Shown piece after piece: positions 61,343-64,000 of a stretch of DNA of 64,000 nucleotides. Position 1 is the first letter of the stretch. Every line of letters begins with the position of its first letter. This DNA comes from Acidimicrobiales bacterium (GTDB lineage: Bacteria; Actinomycetota; Acidimicrobiia; Acidimicrobiales; MedAcidi-G1), in NCBI GenBank assembly GCA_030747595.1, contig JASLKK010000005.1:62001-126000 (forward strand), written 5' to 3'. The notes under the pieces are model-generated. The model saw only the letters and a list, made by a program, of their open reading frames with translations, was not told the origin of the DNA and did no database searches. The translations under genes were made by a program, and so were the position numbers.

Positions 61343-62053
61343 GTGCACGTCATCCTCGTCCGACACGGACGCCCCGAGATCGTCGTCGACTCCCCCACCA
61401 TTGCCGACCCCAGTCTGGACGAAATCGGTCGATGGCAGGCCGAACGCCTTACCGCGTGGCTGGCGTGCGAGGAGATTGACGCGGTAATCACCAGCCCCAA
61501 GGCCCGAGCCATCCAGACGGCGGCCGGGACGGTCGAGGGGCTCGGCATTACCCCCCGGGTCGTCAACGACCTCGACGAGATCGACCGCGGCGCCCACACC
61601 TACCTACCCACCGAACTGCTGCCCACCCAGGGCGGCGCGTACTGGGACCAGATCTGCGAGAAGCGGTACGACGAGATCGGGTGGGACTCCCCCGAGGCGT
61701 TCCGCGACCGGGTGGTAGCCACCTGGGACGACCTCTGCCGCAACCCGCCGGGCGAACGGGTGCTGGTGGCCTGCCATGGCGGGACGATCCGTACCATCCT
61801 CGCCCATGTCGCCGGCAATGACGGCGCCGGCTTTCGCCTCGACTACACGTCAATCAGCCGGGTCGAGGTCACGCCGCCGGGTGGCGACCCCTCCGGCGAG
61901 GACGGCCCCACCGACCCGTACTGCTCGGTGGCCAGCGCCAACGAGGTCGCCCATTTCGACGCGGAGCGCACCGCAGTGGTGGGTGCCTTCCGGGGCGCCG
62001 AACGCCCGGGCACCACCTTCAACCGTCGGCCACTGTCCGCTCCCACTTCCTGA
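61343..62053 (+). CDS. Histidine phosphatase family protein
   Basis: 236 residues of the phosphoglycerate-mutase-like branch. Catalytic His in LVRHGRPEI (about residue 8), SPKARAIQTA, and second His in VACHGGTIRTILAHV. Phosphatase or mutase acting on a small phosphorylated molecule; substrate not predictable. GTG 61343 (MHVILVRHG) is the natural start. Confidence 0.82.
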   Translation: MHVILVRHGRPEIVVDSPTIADPSLDEIGRWQAERLTAWLACEEIDAVITSPKARAIQTAAGTVEGLGITPRVVNDLDEIDRGAHTYLPTELLPTQGGAYWDQICEKRYDEIGWDSPEAFRDRVVATWDDLCRNPPGERVLVACHGGTIRTILAHVAGNDGAGFRLDYTSISRVEVTPPGGDPSGEDGPTDPYCSVASANEVAHFDAERTAVVGAFRGAERPGTTFNRRPLSAPTS

Positions 62054-62077
62054 ACAGCAACCGGGTAGGAGCTTTCC

Positions 62078-63373
62078 TCAGCGGGACTCCAACAGATCCG
62101 GGCCCAGTTGGTCGACCGTGGAGGCCCCCACGAGGGCCATGGTGCGTTCGGTGCCCGAGCGGAGCAACTCCAGAACATGGTCCACGCCCTGCTCGCCGGC
62201 CGCCGCCAACGCATAGAGGAAGAGGCGCCCACCCATCGTGGCGTCGGCGCCGGCAGCCACCGCCTTGACGATGTCGGACCCCCGACGGATACCTCCGTCG
62301 CAGATCACCTCGATCCGACCAGTTCCCGCTTCAGCTACCGCGGTGGCCACTGCACTGGCCACCGATGGCACCAGATCAAAGGGTGCTGGGGCCGTGTCGA
62401 GCTGGCGTCCACCATGGTTCGACAGGATGATCCCCTCCACCCCGTGTTCGACGGCCAGCACGGCGTCGACCACCGACTGGATGCCCTTCACGAGGATCGG
62501 CCCGTCCCAGACGGTGCGCAGCCACGCCACGTCGTCCCAAGACAGGCCATGGTCGAACTGGGCGTTCATGTACCCGGCCAGGTCCACCGCCCTCTCGCCG
62601 GCTCCCGGGGCACCCCCCGTTTCGGTAATCTCGCCGGGCCGAGCGCCGGCCCCATCGTTGGCCAGCCCCTCCACGTTGGCGAACCGGATCGGATCGGATC
62701 GGAGGAAACGCCACGTCCAACCCGGACGGCGTATCCCGTCCAGAAAGGTCCCGGGCCCGATCTCCGGTGGCAAGGTCAGGCCCCGCCGGACATCACGCTC
62801 CCGTCGACCCAGCATGGCCGTGTCGACTGTCAGGCAGATGGCCTCGAAGCCGGCCGCCGCGGCGCGGTCCAACAGGGCCCGGATGAGGTTGCGGTCGCGC
62901 CAGGCGTACACCTGAAACCACAACCGGGCACCCGGTCCGGCCACCGCCGCACACTCGTCAATTGATCGGGTCCCCATGGTCGAGAGGGTGAACGGAATGC
63001 CGGCCCGCCCGGCAGCCCGGACCACGGCCAGCTCGCCAGCCGGATCGGCGATGCGGGTGAATCCGGTGGGCGCCAACACCAGCGGGAAGGCCAGCGGGCG
63101 CCCCAACAACGTGGTCGAGGTATCCAACTCGTCGAGACCCTGCAGTACCCGCGGCCGAAACGTCATCTCCTGGAAGGCCTGGACGTTGCGGTCCAGCGTC
63201 AGCTCGTCCTCGGCCCCGCCGTCGATGTAGTCGAATACACCGGCCGGGAGACGACGGCGGGCCATCTCCCGTAGGTCGTCGACATTGGCGGCACCCCGCA
63301 GGCGTCGGGCCGTCCGATCGCCCACCGGGCGACGCAAGCGCACCACGGCTCGCAACGTTCGGATCATGCCCAT
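62078..63373 (-). CDS. FMN-dependent alpha-hydroxy acid oxidase/dehydrogenase
   Basis: 431 residues, lactate dehydrogenase LldD/glycolate oxidase family. FDYIDGGAEDELTL, FPLVLAPTGF, FQVYAWRDR, CLTVDTAMLGRRERD, the active-site LSNHGGRQLD and CDGGIRRGSDIVKAVAAGAD give the FMN barrel and catalytic His-Arg. It oxidises an L-2-hydroxy acid. MftD of the mycofactocin system is related, but no mycofactocin genes are here. ATG 63373 (or 63367) is preferred over 63445. Confidence 0.85.
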   Translation of the reverse strand: MGMIRTLRAVVRLRRPVGDRTARRLRGAANVDDLREMARRRLPAGVFDYIDGGAEDELTLDRNVQAFQEMTFRPRVLQGLDELDTSTTLLGRPLAFPLVLAPTGFTRIADPAGELAVVRAAGRAGIPFTLSTMGTRSIDECAAVAGPGARLWFQVYAWRDRNLIRALLDRAAAAGFEAICLTVDTAMLGRRERDVRRGLTLPPEIGPGTFLDGIRRPGWTWRFLRSDPIRFANVEGLANDGAGARPGEITETGGAPGAGERAVDLAGYMNAQFDHGLSWDDVAWLRTVWDGPILVKGIQSVVDAVLAVEHGVEGIILSNHGGRQLDTAPAPFDLVPSVASAVATAVAEAGTGRIEVICDGGIRRGSDIVKAVAAGADATMGGRLFLYALAAAGEQGVDHVLELLRSGTERTMALVGASTVDQLGPDLLESR

Positions 63374-63396
63374 GGGAGGAACTGTCGAGAGGGGCG

Positions 63397-63672
63397 TCAG
63401 CCGCCCATCTCGTCGGCCTTTCGCTTCTCGTAGATCTCCCGGCACGTTGGACAGACCGAAAAGCGGTCCGGATCACGGCCTGGCACCCAGACCTTTCCGC
63501 ACAGGGCCACCACCGGCTTACCGGTCACCGCCGACTCGACGATGTCGGACTTGCGGGCGTAGTGCGAGAACCGGTCGTGGTCGCCGTCGTCGAGGATCGG
63601 ATCGTCTAGGAGGGGATCGACCGGGGTGATCGTCTCGAGATCCGAGAGGACCGCGAACTGCAAGGTGTGCAT
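63397..63672 (-). CDS. DUF3039 protein
   Basis: 91 residues. DDGDHDRFSHYARKSDIVESAV, GKPVVALCGKVWVPGRDP and FSVCPTCREIYE form the DUF3039 family, small actinobacterial proteins with a likely zinc site from three cysteines plus His. Function unknown. It lies 12 bases after the rpiB stop and just before the hydroxy-acid oxidase gene. Confidence 0.85.
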   Translation of the reverse strand: MHTLQFAVLSDLETITPVDPLLDDPILDDGDHDRFSHYARKSDIVESAVTGKPVVALCGKVWVPGRDPDRFSVCPTCREIYEKRKADEMGG

Positions 63673-63684
63673 CGAGGTCGCCGA

Positions 63685-64000
63685 TCAGTCCGCGGCGTGC
63701 CGGTCGAGCGAACCGTCGAGGTCGGACAGCTTGTCGATACGCCCAGTGTGGCGACCGCCCTCGAATTCGGCATCCAGCCAGGCCCGGAGGGTTTCGGATG
63801 CCACCTCGGGCTCGATCAGGCGTTCGCCGAGGCAAATCACGTTGGCATCATTGTGCTGACGTGTCAGGCGAGCCGACGTGACGTCATGCACGGTCGCGGC
63901 CCGAACCCCGGGAACCTTGTTGGCCGCCATGGCAATGCCGATGCCAGACCCACACACGCATAGGCCTAGTTCGGCGTCGCCGCCGACCACCGCCCGGCCC
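63685..64000 (-). CDS. rpiB: Ribose-5-phosphate isomerase B, 3' part
   Basis: Interconverts ribose 5-phosphate and ribulose 5-phosphate. The start lies beyond the window; 104 codons remain. CVCGSGIGIAMAANKVPGVRAATVHD contains the catalytic-loop CGSG and the NKVPG motif, followed by ARLTRQHNDANVICLGERL; this is the RpiB/LacA fold. First in a short minus-strand run with DUF3039 and the hydroxy-acid oxidase. Confidence 0.85.
   Translation of the reverse strand, partial: GRAVVGGDAELGLCVCGSGIGIAMAANKVPGVRAATVHDVTSARLTRQHNDANVICLGERLIEPEVASETLRAWLDAEFEGGRHTGRIDKLSDLDGSLDRHAAD

Noticed and set aside
62078-63373. MftD of a mycofactocin cluster
   Set aside because: The fold is the same, but no mftA, mftB or mftC gene is near and the protein fits general hydroxy-acid oxidases equally well.
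1-64000. CRISPR arrays, IS elements, tRNA genes, U-rich intrinsic terminators
   Set aside because: No regularly spaced repeats, transposase motifs, tRNA-like cloverleaf sequence or hairpin followed by a T-run was found on reading either strand; hairpins present lack U-runs.

Overview
The window is high-GC, gene-dense DNA with short intergenic gaps and long runs of overlapping genes. Several traits point to a free-living actinobacterium: F420 synthesis (fbiD) with F420-type luciferase-like oxidoreductases, two proteins of the mycothiol-dependent maleylpyruvate isomerase family, an imuA-imuB mutasome pair under an actinobacterial-type SOS box, a DUF3039 protein, and many starts that look leaderless. 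The metabolic gene mix (purine and N-heterocycle breakdown, acyl-CoA and possibly steroid side-chain oxidation, a sulfatase) would suit a marine Acidimicrobiia, but that placement is inference. I saw no rRNA, tRNA, CRISPR array, insertion sequence or phage gene.

Layout. 1-275: C-terminus of a threonine-synthase-like gene. 306-17494, all minus strand: a 17-kb locus. In transcription order it encodes a three-subunit molybdenum hydroxylase, an allantoate/N-carbamoyl-L-amino-acid amidohydrolase, an N-carbamoyl-D-amino-acid hydrolase, a second and fused (XdhD-like) molybdenum hydroxylase, an SsnA-like aminohydrolase lacking its N-terminal strand domain, an F420-type oxidoreductase, an 8-oxoguanine-deaminase-like enzyme, a thiamine-binding-family protein, and a BMP-type nucleoside ABC importer. 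A small HTH regulator is divergent (17568-17942), followed by an amidase (17972) and a purine-type phosphoribosyltransferase (19458, minus). Together they look like uptake, oxidation, deamination and ring opening of a purine or related heterocycle.

20098-24367: imuB, imuA (SOS-regulated), a multi-pass membrane protein and a His-rich lipoprotein. 24377-30435, minus: SpoU methyltransferase, class C beta-lactamase-like hydrolase, an Nfu-N-like protein, a small membrane protein, rnhB, an unknown 514-residue protein, gpsA. 30458: fbiD, divergent from gpsA across 22 bp that hold a palindromic double promoter. 31042-32830: ABC-2 exporter. 33148-40257: HD-fold possible di-iron oxygenase, zinc alcohol dehydrogenase, cytochrome P450, SDR, two proteins without firm function, NUDIX hydrolase, SulP transporter. 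40289-44614: degenerate isochorismatase-like protein, sulfatase, MFS transporter. 44656-46317: PAC2 protein and a mycothiol-dependent enzyme.

46328-53572: two divergent arms around a 19-bp palindromic operator. One arm has a thiolase and an HMG-CoA-synthase-like/OB-fold fusion. The other has two acyl-CoA dehydrogenases, a family III CoA-transferase/racemase and a ChsH1/ChsH2-like MaoC pair. The set resembles actinobacterial steroid side-chain beta-oxidation operons, and a CYP125/142-like P450 lies 12 kb away. 53690-64000: PEP-utilising swivel-domain protein, msrA, second mycothiol-type enzyme, DsbA-like protein, acyl-CoA synthetase, luciferase-like oxidoreductase with a TetR regulator, histidine phosphatase, FMN hydroxy-acid oxidase, DUF3039 protein and the 3' part of rpiB.

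The strongest non-gene signal is a recurring -10 hexamer (TAGGGT, TAGGAT, TAGCCT, TACGGT or TACCGT) 6-8 bases before the start codon of about sixteen genes, twice arranged as a shared palindrome for a divergent pair.
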